From Candidatus Eisenbacteria bacterium (GTDB taxonomy: Bacteria; Eisenbacteria; RBG-16-71-46; JACRLI01), in contig JACRLI010000002.1 of NCBI GenBank assembly GCA_016235265.1, forward strand, positions 111,231 to 175,230: a stretch of 64,000 nucleotides of DNA, in the 5' to 3' direction. A program made the translations under genes and the position numbers. Under the pieces are notes generated by a model that ran no database searches, was not told where the DNA came from, and saw nothing but the letters and a program-made list of their open reading frames with translations. Shown here in pieces: positions 21,815 through 31,757 of the stretch. Positions within the stretch are counted from its first letter, which is position 1. Every line of letters starts with the position of its first letter.

Positions 21815-23509
21815 ATGCGCGCCCCACGCCCGATCCTGCTTCTCGCCGCCGCGCTTCTGGGCCTGGCCGTGGCTGGCGCCCGGGTCGCTTCCGCCGCCGC
21901 CACCATCACCATCGTCAACGCCGACGGCGCGGGCGAGGGATTCAACGACGCCACGCCGGCCGCGCCGGTGGGCGGCAACCCCGGCACCACCATCGGCGCG
22001 CAGCGCCTGTACGTGTTCCAGCACGCCGCCAACATCTGGGGTGGCATCCTGACCAGCCCCATCGCCATCCAGGTCAACGCGAAGTTCGATCCGCTCACGT
22101 GCACCGCCACCACCGGGGTGCTGGGCAGCGCCGGGCCCGCCAGCCTGGTGCGCGACTTCCCCGCGGCCCCGTTCACGGGCACCTGGTATCACATCGCCCT
22201 GGCCAACAAGCTGGCCGGCAGCGACCTTTCCGCGAGCTACGACATCAACGCGACCTTCAACTCCAGCGTGGGCGGGGTCGCGTGCCTGCCGACCGGGTGG
22301 TACTACGGCGTGGACGGCAACGAGGGTTCGCAGCTCGAGCTGCTGCCGGTGGTGCTGCACGAGCTGGGGCACGGGCTGGGCTTCAGCACCACCACCAGCG
22401 GAAGCACCGGCAACTACAACAGCGGGTTCCCCGGCACGTTCGACCACTTCCTGTTCGACAACTCCACCGGGTTGCACTGGAACGAGATGAGCGCTGCGCA
22501 GCGCGCCGCCTCGGCCGTCAGCTGCGCGGGACTGGCCTTCGACGGGATCGCCACCACCGGCGCGGCCCCGGCGCGCCTGGGACAGGCCCCGGTGCTGACG
22601 CTCACCAGCCCGCCGGGCATTGCCGGGGACTACGACGTGGGCAGCGCCGGCTTCGGGCCGCCGCTCTCCGGCAGCCCGGTCACGGGCCCGGTGGCGCTGG
22701 TGAACGACGGCGTGGGCACCGTCACCGACGGCTGCGAGGCGCTGGTGCCGGGCAGCCTCTCGGGGCAGATCGCGCTGATCGACCGCGGCACCTGCGGCTT
22801 CGTGGTCAAGGTGAAGAACGCCCAGGACGCCGGTGCCATCGGGGTGATCGTGGCCGACAACGTGGCCGGCTGCCCGCCCGCGGGGATGGGCGGCACCGAT
22901 CCCACCATCACCATCCCCTCGGTGCGCGTCACGCTCGCCGACGGGAACCTGATCAAGGCCAACCTGGGCTCGGGCGTCTCGGCCACGATGTGGGTAAGCC
23001 CCACGCGCATGGCCGGCGCAGACGGGGTGGGCCGGCTGCGCATGTATGCGCCCGTCCCCTACGCTTCCGGTTCCTCGGTCTCGCACTTCGATGTCAGCGC
23101 CGAGCCCTCGCTGCTCATGGAGCCGGCCATCTCCAACTCGCTCTCGAACGACGTGGACCTGACGGTAAACGCGTTCCACGACATCGGCTGGTTCGCCGGG
23201 GTGACCGGAATCGGCGATGCGCCGCCGCGCGTGGCCGTGGGTTTCGCGGGCTTCTCGCCCAACCCCACGCGCTCGGCGAGCGCCGCGGTGTTCGACCTGG
23301 CGAGCGGGGAGAACGTGGACCTGTCGGTGTACGACTTCCTGGGCCGCCTGGTGGCCCGGGTGGCCAGCGGGCATATGACCGCCGGCCGGCACCGCGTGGA
23401 GTGGAACGGCCGCGACAGCAGCGGCCGCCGCGTGGCCTCCGGGATCTATCACTGCCGGCTGCGGACGGCGAGCTTCACGGATTCGCGGACGGTGGTGGTG
23501 GTGAGGTAG
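21815..23509 (+). CDS. Secreted zinc metalloprotease with PA domain and FlgD-like C-terminal domain
   Basis: 564 residues. Signal peptide MRAPRPILLLAAALLGLAVAGARVASA. The zinc site is HELGHGLGF (His182, Glu183, His186), with FDHFLFD shortly after possibly giving the third ligand. A PA (protease-associated) domain is inserted at about 290-352 (GQIALIDRGTCGFVVKVKNAQDAGAIGVIVADN). The C-terminal ~80 residues (FSPNPTRSASAAVF, LSVYDFLGRLVARV, HRVEWNGRDSSGRRVASGIYHCRL) are a FlgD-like Ig module, like that on the protease at 1-1557. PA insertion inside a gluzincin-like fold is known among secreted bacterial and fungal peptidases. Follows the small secreted gene after 2 nt. Confidence 0.88.
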   Translation: MRAPRPILLLAAALLGLAVAGARVASAAATITIVNADGAGEGFNDATPAAPVGGNPGTTIGAQRLYVFQHAANIWGGILTSPIAIQVNAKFDPLTCTATTGVLGSAGPASLVRDFPAAPFTGTWYHIALANKLAGSDLSASYDINATFNSSVGGVACLPTGWYYGVDGNEGSQLELLPVVLHELGHGLGFSTTTSGSTGNYNSGFPGTFDHFLFDNSTGLHWNEMSAAQRAASAVSCAGLAFDGIATTGAAPARLGQAPVLTLTSPPGIAGDYDVGSAGFGPPLSGSPVTGPVALVNDGVGTVTDGCEALVPGSLSGQIALIDRGTCGFVVKVKNAQDAGAIGVIVADNVAGCPPAGMGGTDPTITIPSVRVTLADGNLIKANLGSGVSATMWVSPTRMAGADGVGRLRMYAPVPYASGSSVSHFDVSAEPSLLMEPAISNSLSNDVDLTVNAFHDIGWFAGVTGIGDAPPRVAVGFAGFSPNPTRSASAAVFDLASGENVDLSVYDFLGRLVARVASGHMTAGRHRVEWNGRDSSGRRVASGIYHCRLRTASFTDSRTVVVVR

Positions 23510-23517
23510 CGGCCCGC

Positions 23518-23602
23518 CACGGTCCTTCGAGCGCGGTCTCGCGGGGGACCGCGCCGGGGTCGTCCGGCTGCGCCGGATCGACCCCCGTCACGGTCCTTCG
23601 GG
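23518..23602 (+). repeat. Dispersed hairpin (REP-like) repeat, intergenic copy
   Basis: Positions 23551-23602 match the reverse complement of the repeat at 61149-61228 at 49 of 52 bases. A 13-bp hairpin lies inside: GGGGTCG (23556-23562), TCCGGC-TGC-GCCGGA (23563-23577), one bulged T, CGACCCC (23579-23585). A partial second copy is suggested by CACGGTCCTTCG at 23518-23529, repeated at 23589-23600. It lies between the metalloprotease stop and the purB promoter. Confidence 0.8.
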
Positions 23603-23618
23603 CATCTGGGACGCGCGT

Positions 23619-23648
23619 TTGTCACACCGGCCGGCCATCTGCTACATT
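23619..23648 (+). promoter_or_regulatory. Candidate promoter of the purine operon
   Basis: TTGTCA (23619-23624), 18-nt spacer, TACATT (23643-23648), giving a leader of about 110 nt before purB. I saw no PurR-like palindrome in the leader. Confidence 0.5.
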
Positions 23649-23765
23649 CCCCGCATCCGATTGCCTTCACCCTCCTCCCGACCCCGGCCGGCCCGACCGG
23701 CCGCATGAGATTCGCAGCGACGGACCGGGGCCGAGCCCCGGAGAGGAGTCCCGAGAGACTCGCCC

Positions 23766-25073
23766 ATGATTGACCGCTACACCCGGCCCGGGATGGGCCA
23801 CGTCTTCAGCGAAGCCCACAAGTACGAACTGTGGCTCGCGGTGGAGCTCGCCATGTGCGAGGCCCGCGAGGCCGAGGGCGCCGTGCCGGATGGCACCGCT
23901 GCGCGAATCCGTGCCGCGGCGCGCGTGAACCCCCGGCGCGTGGCCGAGATCGAAGCCGTCACCCGCCACGACGTGATCGCCTTTCTCACCGCGGTGGCCG
24001 AGTCCGTGGGCCCCGAGTCCCGCTTCCTGCACTGGGGCATGACCTCCTCCGACCTGCTGGACACCGCACTCTCGCTGCAGTTGCGCGAGGCGGGCGCGCT
24101 GCTCGTCTCCGGCTGCCAGGAGCTGCTGGAGGCACTGGCGGCGCGCGCGCGGGAGCACCGCCGCACGGTCATGGTGGGCCGCACCCACGGCATGCACGCG
24201 GAGCCCACCACCTTCGGGCTCAAGCTGCTGGGTCACTATCACTCGCTGCGCCACGACCTGGAGCGGCTCGAACGGGCGGTGGCGTTCATCTCCGCGGGCA
24301 AGTTCTCCGGAGCGGTGGGCACGCTGGCGCAGCTCTCCCCGGCACTCGAGGAGGCCGCCTGCGCCCGGTTGCGCCTCACGCCCGCGCCGGTCACCACCCA
24401 GGTGATCGCGCGCGACCGCCACGCCGAGTTCCTTTCCGCGATCGCATTCGTGGGCGCCTCGCTGGAGCGACTGGCCCTGGAAGTGCGCCACCTCCAGCGC
24501 ACCGAGGTGGGCGAGGTGGAGGAGCCGTTCGTCAAGGGCCAGAAGGGCTCCTCGGCCATGCCGCACAAGCGCAACCCGATCCACGCCGAGCGGCTGTGCG
24601 GGTTGAGCCGGCTGCTGCGCGCCCACGCGAACGTGGGGCTGGAGAATATCCCGCTGTGGCACGAGCGGGACATCTCGCACTCCTCCGCGGAGCGCGTGAT
24701 CCTGCCGGACAGCTGCATCACGCTGGACTACATGCTGCACGTGGCCACCGAGCTGGTGCGCGGCCTGGTGGTGCGCCCCGAACGGATGCGCGCCAACCTG
24801 GACGCCTCGCGCGGCCTGGTGTTCTCCGAGGGCGTGCTGCTGGCGCTGGTGGACGCCGGCCTGGCGCGCGAGGCGGCCTACACGCTGGTGCAGGGCGCCG
24901 CCATGCGCACGCTCGAGGAGTCCGCCGCGGGAAGCGCGCGCAACTTCCTGGACCATCTCTCCGATTCGGCGGACGTGGTGCGGCTCGTTCCACGGGAGCG
25001 CCTGGCGAAGCTATTCGACCTGGACCACGCCCTGAGGCACGTGGATGCCCTCTTCGAGCGGGTCCTCCGCTGA
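23766..25073 (+). CDS. purB: Adenylosuccinate lyase
   Basis: 435 residues; ATG 23766. It performs two fumarate-releasing steps: SAICAR to AICAR in purine synthesis, and adenylosuccinate to AMP. The fumarase/aspartase-superfamily signature is GSSAMPHKRNPI with the catalytic Ser in the flexible loop; GRTHGMHAEPTTFGLK holds a conserved His, and HWGMTSSDLLDTALSLQL and RYTRPGMG are further family blocks. Length is normal for the short bacterial type. It opens an operon of five overlapping genes; purL begins 29 nt inside its 3' end. Confidence 0.96.
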   Translation: MIDRYTRPGMGHVFSEAHKYELWLAVELAMCEAREAEGAVPDGTAARIRAAARVNPRRVAEIEAVTRHDVIAFLTAVAESVGPESRFLHWGMTSSDLLDTALSLQLREAGALLVSGCQELLEALAARAREHRRTVMVGRTHGMHAEPTTFGLKLLGHYHSLRHDLERLERAVAFISAGKFSGAVGTLAQLSPALEEAACARLRLTPAPVTTQVIARDRHAEFLSAIAFVGASLERLALEVRHLQRTEVGEVEEPFVKGQKGSSAMPHKRNPIHAERLCGLSRLLRAHANVGLENIPLWHERDISHSSAERVILPDSCITLDYMLHVATELVRGLVVRPERMRANLDASRGLVFSEGVLLALVDAGLAREAAYTLVQGAAMRTLEESAAGSARNFLDHLSDSADVVRLVPRERLAKLFDLDHALRHVDALFERVLR

Positions 25074-27402
25074 GCTCCAGGCCCGCGTGACGGGCCTGGA
25101 CGACGCCGCGCTGGAGCGCTCGCTCCGCGGCCGCGGGCTCAATCTGAAACTGCACGAAGCCCGCCGCCTGGCCTCCGAGCTGGGCCGCGATCCCTCGTGG
25201 GCCGAGCTGTTCCTCTTCGACGCCATGTGGAGCGAGCACTGCTCCTACAAGAGCACCCGCCACCTGCTCAAGCGATACCTGCCCACCGGGGCGCCCCACG
25301 TGATCCTGGGCCCCGGCGAGGACTCCGGCGTGATCCGCGTGGACACCAACGACGGCCCCTACGCCGTGGTGATGGCCCACGAGAGCCACAATCATCCGTC
25401 CCAGGTCCTGCCCCACGAGGGCGCGGCCACCGGCGTGGGAGGGATCCTCCGTGACGTGGCGTGCATGGGGGCCGAGGTCGTGGGCGTGATGGACGGGCTG
25501 CGCTTCGGGGACCTCGACGGTCCCAACGCCGCGCGCGTGCGCGAGGTGGCGCGTGGCGTGGTGGAAGGAGTGGCGCACTACGGCGACGCGGTGGGCGTGC
25601 CCAACCTGGGAGGTGACGCGGAGTTCTCGCCGGTGTTCGACGAGAACGTGCTGGTGAACGTGGTCTCGCTGGGGGTGTGCCGCGAGGGCGAGATCGTGCG
25701 CAGCCGCGTGCCGGCCGCCGCGCGGCGCGAGCCCTACGAGCTGGTGCTGGTGGGAAAGCCCACCGATTCCAGCGGCCTGGGGGGGGCGTCGTTCGCTTCG
25801 GTGACGCTCACGGGCGAGGCCGAGAGCATGGGTGCGGTGCAGCTGCCCGACCCGTTCCTCAAGCGGGTGCTGCTGGTGGCGCAGGCGGAGGTGCTCAAGC
25901 GCGCGCGCGAGGCGGGCCTCGAGATCGGCTACAAGGACCTGGGCGCCGGCGGGATCGGCTGCGCGGGCTCGGAGATCGCCGCGGCGGGCGGCTTCGGCGT
26001 GGAACTGGATTTCGACCGCGAGACCCTGGTGCCGCCGGGGCTGGCCTCGGAGTTCGCGCTGGTGGCCGAGACGCAGGAGCGCTTCGCGTGGGCCGTGCCC
26101 GCCTCCTTCGCGCCCGAGGTGCTGCGGATCTACAACGAGCAGTACTCGCTTCCGGAGCTGTATCCGGGCGCGGGCGCGCGGGTGCTGGGGCGGTTCGAAG
26201 GCCACGGTCGCTTCGTGGTGCGCCGCGCCGGGCAGGTGGTGGTGGACGTGCCCAACGAGCTGATCACCGCGGGGATTTCCGTGCGGCATCCGGCGAAGCG
26301 GCGCCCGCCGCTGCCTCCGGTCACGATGGAGGCCCTCCCGGCGGCGCTGGCCGATCCGGCGGCGCTGCTGAAGCGCTGGGCCGCCTCGCGCCGCGGCGCC
26401 TCGCGCCGGCCGCTGTTCCGCTTCTACGACTCCGAGGTGCAGGGCCGCGCGGTGCTGCGCGCGGGCGAGGCCGATGCGGGCGTGTTCCTGCTGCGCTGGG
26501 GCGGGCCCGAAGCGGTGGCGGTGACCGTGGATGGCGACCCCGGCCGCCTGGAGGCCGATCCCGCCGGCGGAGCCGCGGCGGCGGTGTGCGAGGTGGCCCG
26601 CAACCTGGTGGCCGCCGGCGCGGCTCCCCGGGCGCTCACCGACTGCCTCAATTTCGGAAACCCCGAACACCCCGAGGTGATGGGCGACCTGGAAGAGGCG
26701 CTGCGGGGGCTGGGCGAAGCGGCTCGGGCGGTGGGCAGCGAGTGGGAGGGTGGGGCTTTCACGGCACTGCCGTACATCTCGGGCAACGTCAGCCTGTACA
26801 ACCAGCGCAGCGGAGGGCGCAACATCACGCCCACGCCGATCGTGGCGGGCGTGGGCGTGCTCGCGGACCTGGGGCGCGCCACCACGCCGCGGCTCAAGAC
26901 AGCCGGCGACGTGCTGGTGTTCCTGGGCCGGCGGCGCGGGATGTTCAGCGGCTCGTGGGCCGCCGCCGAGGCGGGCCTGCCGGAGCGCGGCGCGCTTCCG
27001 GCGCCGTCGGAGGCCGGCGCGCAGGCCCGGGCGGAGATCACCCTGGTGCTCGCGGGGATCGGGGAAGGCCGGATCTCGGCCGCGCACGACGTGGCCGAGG
27101 GCGGCGTGTTGTGGACGGCGTTCGAAATGTGCCTGCCCTTCGCCTCGGAGCGGTGCATGGGGCTGGACATGTCGGCGCCCTACGAAAGCTGGATGCTCGA
27201 GGAGGGCTGCGGCTTCCTGCTGGAGATGGCCCCGTCCGCGCTGCCGGTGCTGGCGCGGCAGGCCGCCGCGGCGGGCCTTGAGGCGTTCGAGGTGGCGAGG
27301 GTGACCGCCACGGGGCGGATCCGATTCGCCACGTCGCGGGACGCCGACGTGAAGGCCCTCGCGGCGCTGCGCGCGGACGGCCTCGGGGACATCTTTCCGT
27401 GA
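25045..27402 (+). CDS. purL: Phosphoribosylformylglycinamidine synthase subunit II
   Basis: 785 residues (small PurL form). It makes FGAM from FGAR, ATP and ammonia supplied by PurQ. Motifs: MWSEHCSYKSTR, the ATP-site SHNHPSQVLPHEGAATGVGG, GDAEFSPVFDENVLVNVVSLG, DLGAGGIGCAGSEIAA, and in the second half SGNVSLYNQ and AHDVAEGG. Small PurL requires PurQ and PurS. The ATG at 25045 has GAGG at 25033-25036 and overlaps purB by 29 nt; a GTG at 25087 is an alternative, since the first 14 residues are low complexity. It overlaps purQ by 4 nt. Confidence 0.95.
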   Translation: MPSSSGSSAELQARVTGLDDAALERSLRGRGLNLKLHEARRLASELGRDPSWAELFLFDAMWSEHCSYKSTRHLLKRYLPTGAPHVILGPGEDSGVIRVDTNDGPYAVVMAHESHNHPSQVLPHEGAATGVGGILRDVACMGAEVVGVMDGLRFGDLDGPNAARVREVARGVVEGVAHYGDAVGVPNLGGDAEFSPVFDENVLVNVVSLGVCREGEIVRSRVPAAARREPYELVLVGKPTDSSGLGGASFASVTLTGEAESMGAVQLPDPFLKRVLLVAQAEVLKRAREAGLEIGYKDLGAGGIGCAGSEIAAAGGFGVELDFDRETLVPPGLASEFALVAETQERFAWAVPASFAPEVLRIYNEQYSLPELYPGAGARVLGRFEGHGRFVVRRAGQVVVDVPNELITAGISVRHPAKRRPPLPPVTMEALPAALADPAALLKRWAASRRGASRRPLFRFYDSEVQGRAVLRAGEADAGVFLLRWGGPEAVAVTVDGDPGRLEADPAGGAAAAVCEVARNLVAAGAAPRALTDCLNFGNPEHPEVMGDLEEALRGLGEAARAVGSEWEGGAFTALPYISGNVSLYNQRSGGRNITPTPIVAGVGVLADLGRATTPRLKTAGDVLVFLGRRRGMFSGSWAAAEAGLPERGALPAPSEAGAQARAEITLVLAGIGEGRISAAHDVAEGGVLWTAFEMCLPFASERCMGLDMSAPYESWMLEEGCGFLLEMAPSALPVLARQAAAAGLEAFEVARVTATGRIRFATSRDADVKALAALRADGLGDIFP

Positions 27403-28214
27403 GGCCGCTCGTGGCGCTGCTCCGCTTTCCGGGCGTGAACTGCGAGTTCGAGACCGCCCGCGCGCTGCATTGCGGCGGGGCCGGGGTGGAGTGGATCGAG
27501 TGGGGTCGCCGGCTGGATGAGGGCGCCTTCCAGGGCTTCGTGGTGCCGGGCGGTTTCTCCTACGAGGACCGCGTGCGCGCGGGCGCGGTGGCCTCCCGGT
27601 CGGAGTGGGTGGACGCGCTGGCCCGCGCCGCCGACCGCGGGAAGCCGGTGCTGGGCATCTGCAACGGGGCACAGGTGCTGGTGGAAAGCGGTCTGGTGCC
27701 CGGCGGCGAGGGCCACCCGGTGCGCCTGGCGCTGGCGCGCAACGGGGGCAGCGGCGCAGGCGGGTACCTGTGCCGCTGGACGTACGTGGAGGTGGGCGCG
27801 GCGGCCCCCGGCTGGCTCTCCGCGCTGGCGGGCACGCGCTGGCCGGTGCCGGTCGCGCACGGCGAGGGGCGCTTCACCAGCCGCGACGCGGAGGTGCGCG
27901 CCGCGGTGGAGAGCGGAAACCTGGGCGCGGTGCGCTACGTGGGGCCGGACGGCTCGCCGGCGGGGGACAGCGCGTGGGACCCCAACGGCAGCCTTGGCGC
28001 CGCCGCCGGCGCGTGCGACGCGCGGGGCGTGGCGCTGGCCCTGATGCCGCACCCCGAGCGTGCCGCGTGGCTGCGGCAGGTGCCGCAGGACATGGACGGG
28101 CCGTGGGGCGAGCGACGGCGGTTGGCGCGCACCGCGGCCGAGCTCATGTCGCCCGGGCCCGGACAGGCCATCTTCGACGCGTTCGTGCGCGGCGCGCGGG
28201 ACGCGGCACGATGA
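27399..28214 (+). CDS. purQ: Phosphoribosylformylglycinamidine synthase subunit I (glutaminase)
   Basis: 271 residues from the GTG overlapping the purL stop. A class I glutamine amidotransferase that supplies ammonia to PurL. Nucleophile Cys in GICNGAQVL, catalytic His and Glu in MPHPERAAW, and the PurQ-specific RFPGVNCEFET and VPGGFSYEDRVRAGAVA blocks. Length is slightly above the B. subtilis enzyme (~227), with extra residues near 170-200. Its stop overlaps the start of the PurS-like gene (ATGA). Confidence 0.95.
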   Translation: MRPLVALLRFPGVNCEFETARALHCGGAGVEWIEWGRRLDEGAFQGFVVPGGFSYEDRVRAGAVASRSEWVDALARAADRGKPVLGICNGAQVLVESGLVPGGEGHPVRLALARNGGSGAGGYLCRWTYVEVGAAAPGWLSALAGTRWPVPVAHGEGRFTSRDAEVRAAVESGNLGAVRYVGPDGSPAGDSAWDPNGSLGAAAGACDARGVALALMPHPERAAWLRQVPQDMDGPWGERRRLARTAAELMSPGPGQAIFDAFVRGARDAAR

Positions 28215-28761
28215 GGGGCGAGGCGCTGTATGTGACCCTCCGGGTGCCCGACCCCGCCGCGCTCACCGCGGCCGCTGCGCTGGCCCGGCTCGGGAGCCCC
28301 GCCCCCGCGTGGCTGGAACGCGGGCGGGTGTGGCACCATTCCGGGGTCGGATGGGCGTTCGCAGAGCCCGCCGGCGTGTGGCTGAATCCGAACAAGGAGC
28401 GGGGCGTGCGCTGGGCCGGGGGGGGCGAACCCTGGACCGCCTCCCGGGCGCGCGCCGGCGAGAGCGAGATCTGGGTCCTGGTGCGCGATCGCGGCAGCCG
28501 GCCGGAGGCCGGCGTGATACGCTCGCTGAACGAGCGCGGGGAGCCGGCGCCGGAGGCCCTGGTGTGTGCCGGGTTGTGGCGCATGGGATTCGCCGGGGGA
28601 ACCGAAGCAGCCCTCGGGTGGGGCAGGGCCGCCGGCGAGGTGCGCTCGGCGCACTGCGGCCTGCTGGTCAACCCCCACTCGCAGGCGCACCGGGTTTGCG
28701 CTCCCGCAACCGGGCTGGACGAGCTGGGCCGGCTGCTGGAGCAACTGAAACGCGAGGCCAC

Positions 28762-28765
<4 letters not shown>
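28211..28765 (+). CDS. Divergent PurS-like protein, apparently internally duplicated
   Basis: 184 residues, ATG overlapping the purQ stop, GTGA overlap with purF. No standard family motif is certain. It begins with a PurS-like strand-helix pattern (LYVTLRVPDPAALTAAAALARLG) and has a second similar half (IWVLVRDRGSRPEAGV, then EALVCAGLWRMGFAG and LGWGRAAGEV). The halves share GVWLNPNKERGV and GLLVNPHSQAHR, suggesting a tandem beta-alpha-beta duplication. Small PurL needs PurS (about 80 residues), and no other purS is present, so by position and pattern this is the best candidate for the third FGAM synthase subunit. That is inference; sequence identity to known PurS is low. Confidence 0.5.
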
Positions 28766-30200
<1,435 letters not shown>

Positions 30201-30204
<4 letters not shown>

Positions 30205-30229
30205 CGGATTAGCTCACCTCCCTTACAAT
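30201..30229 (+). promoter_or_regulatory. Sigma70-type promoter upstream of the tandem secreted paralogues
   Basis: TTGACG (30201-30206), exact 17-nt spacer, TACAAT (30224-30229). The -35 box overlaps the purF stop. An intrinsic terminator follows only about 35 nt after the predicted start. A weaker TTGATA-20-TACAAT lies at 30317-30348, beyond the terminator. Confidence 0.6.
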
Positions 30230-30265
30230 ATTCTCTGTCGGGCTACGTGGGGTCCGGCCTCGTGG

Positions 30266-30290
30266 CGCCGGGAAGCTGCCGGCGTTTTTA
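30266..30290 (+). terminator. Intrinsic terminator in the leader (attenuator or purF terminator)
   Basis: CGCCGG (30266-30271), 7-nt loop, CCGGCG (30279-30284), followed by TTTTTA. This is the most canonical T-tailed terminator in the window, and it sits between the promoter at 30201-30229 and the start codon at 30370. Confidence 0.65.
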
Positions 30291-30369
30291 TCGGCCGCAG
30301 AATATATTCGGCAATATTGATATTCGGAGCTGGCAGCCCCGATACAATCCCCTGGGAGAATCTTCGGAG

Positions 30370-30930
30370 ATGATCCGCTTCTGTGTTGCCCTGCTGATGC
30401 TCGTCCTGGTGCCGACGGCGGCGATGGCGCTGCCGACGGTGTCCGTGAGCTACGCGCTCACGCCGCTCGGCTCGGACAACTACCGCGTGGACTACACCCT
30501 GGAGAACCTGGGTGAGCCCGGCGGTATCAACGAGCTGCTCATGTTCTTCAACTCCTCCGACACGCCCGGGGCGGACTACGCCCCGCTGTCCATCTCGGAA
30601 CCCTCCGGTTGGACCCACACCGGCCTGGGTGCGGTGATTCCGCCGGACCCGGGGCACTACGCGTGGGCCATCGACTGGTTCGACGCCGACCCGTCCGACC
30701 CCGGCGTGCTTCCCGGCTCCTCGCTGGGCGGCTTCTCGGTGGCCTTCCACTGGTCCGACCCGCAGGTGCCGCCGGGTTCCCAGTTCTTCGAGGCGTTCGG
30801 CACGGCGCCCCACGAGGGCCACACCGTGACCCCGGAACCGGCGACGCTGCTGCTGCTGGGCACCGGCTTCACGCTGTTCGGCCTGCGCAAGAAGTTTTCC
30901 AGCCCGGGTGGTGAGGGGGAGACCAAGTGA
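30370..30930 (+). CDS. Secreted PEP-CTERM sorting-domain protein
   Basis: 186 residues; ATG 30370 starts a signal peptide (MIRFCVALLMLVLVPTAAMA). The middle is a beta-rich domain (YRVDYTLENLG, INELLMFFNSS, GWTHTGLG, GHYAWAIDWF, GGFSVAFHW). The C-terminus is a textbook PEP-CTERM signal: PEP, then the hydrophobic stretch ATLLLLGTGFTLFGL, then a basic RKK. Exosortase cleaves such tails and attaches the protein to the surface or exopolysaccharide matrix. No exosortase is in the window. It overlaps the next gene by 4 nt (GTGA), and that gene encodes a paralogous domain with a different tail. Confidence 0.85.
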   Translation: MIRFCVALLMLVLVPTAAMALPTVSVSYALTPLGSDNYRVDYTLENLGEPGGINELLMFFNSSDTPGADYAPLSISEPSGWTHTGLGAVIPPDPGHYAWAIDWFDADPSDPGVLPGSSLGGFSVAFHWSDPQVPPGSQFFEAFGTAPHEGHTVTPEPATLLLLGTGFTLFGLRKKFSSPGGEGETK

Positions 30931-31496
30931 AAATCCGAGTCATTGTCACCGCGCTGCTCCTGCTGGCGCTGGCGGCCGGCACGGCCGTGGCGGGGGGCAC
31001 CGTGGTCAGCTACAAGCTGTTCCACCGCGAGGGCCCCAGCTGGATCCAGTACTACCCGGGCGACGTGTTCCCCCCGGGGGGCGGCAGCTCCGGAACCAAC
31101 ACCTGGCGCTACGTCTACACGCTCGAGAACGTGTCCTCCGCCTGCGCCGTGAACGGGCTGTACGTGTTCTTCAACGGTGACGGCGTCACGCACGCGACGC
31201 CGCCCCCGACCGCCTCGGGCGCCCCGGGGGGCTGGACCCCCTCCTACCTGGCGCCCCCGGCGGGCCAGTACGCGTGGCGTGAGCGGTTCCGGGGCCTGGG
31301 TGCCCCGGTGCCCATGGGCGGCAGCCTGACCGGTTACATGGTGGAGTTCCTCTGGAACGACGACGTGTTCCCCGGGGTGCAGAGCTACGACGCCACCTGT
31401 ACCACCGGATCGGAAACCGGTCTGACCGTGGCCGTCCGGCGCACGTCCCCCGTGGCTCCCGGCTCGTGGGGGCAGCTGCACCGACTGTACCGGTGA
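30927..31496 (+). CDS. Secreted paralogue of the PEP-CTERM protein with WGxLxRxYR tail
   Basis: 189 residues from GTG 30927. Signal peptide MKIRVIVTALLLLALAAGTAVA. Its core aligns with the preceding protein (YTLEN, LYVFFN for LLMFFN, GWTPSYLAPP, GQYAWRERF, GGSLTGYMVEFLWND, PGVQSYDA, then GLTVAV for GHTVTP). Exactly where the paralogue continues into PEP-CTERM, this one continues RRTSPVAPGSWGQLHRLYR. The final motif resembles the end of the GEVED-type protein at 2185-3105. Function unknown; the tail could be an alternative sorting signal. Followed by a strong terminator. Confidence 0.78.
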   Translation: MKIRVIVTALLLLALAAGTAVAGGTVVSYKLFHREGPSWIQYYPGDVFPPGGGSSGTNTWRYVYTLENVSSACAVNGLYVFFNGDGVTHATPPPTASGAPGGWTPSYLAPPAGQYAWRERFRGLGAPVPMGGSLTGYMVEFLWNDDVFPGVQSYDATCTTGSETGLTVAVRRTSPVAPGSWGQLHRLYR

Positions 31497-31554
31497 CGAC
31501 GGTCCCCGCCGGCCCGGCGGCCTGACCGCCATCCCCGGTAGTGAGGGCCCTCGC

Positions 31555-31592
31555 GGAGCCCCCGGCGCACCCGTGCCGGGGGCTCCCTCTCT
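31555..31592 (+). terminator. Terminator after the secreted paralogues
   Basis: Perfect 12-bp stem GGAGCCCCCGGC / GCCGGGGGCTCC (31555-31566, 31575-31586), 8-nt loop, then CTCTCTTGG. Confidence 0.75.
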
Positions 31593-31682
31593 TGGGGCCG
31601 CAGCCACGCTCCGCTCACGTTTCCCACCCCGCCCGGCCGGAACTCGAGCGCGGCGGACCGGCTCTCCGCCTGCGTCCCCGAT

Positions 31683-31711
31683 TTGACACGCACCGGTTGC
31701 CCTCATACACT
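31683..31711 (+). promoter_or_regulatory. Near-consensus sigma70 promoter of the lysS operon
   Basis: TTGACA (31683-31688), 17-nt spacer, TACACT (31706-31711). Predicted transcription start about 31718. It rules out any lysS start codon upstream of that point, including the in-frame TTG at 31683, which is the -35 box itself. Confidence 0.7.
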
Positions 31712-31757
31712 GCAATCTCCGCTCCTTCAATCATTTGACCCGGCAAGGAGGCAAGCC

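Noticed and set aside
24718-27672. Long antisense open frame opposite purL
   Set aside because: Shadow of purL codon bias; His/Arg/Gly-rich translation without domain pattern. The same holds for antisense frames at 36729-39779, 39379-41991 and 53555-56008.
31683-31757. TTG at 31683 as the lysS start
   Set aside because: It is the -35 hexamer of a near-consensus promoter, so it cannot be on the mRNA; the added 25 residues are also not conserved in LysRS.
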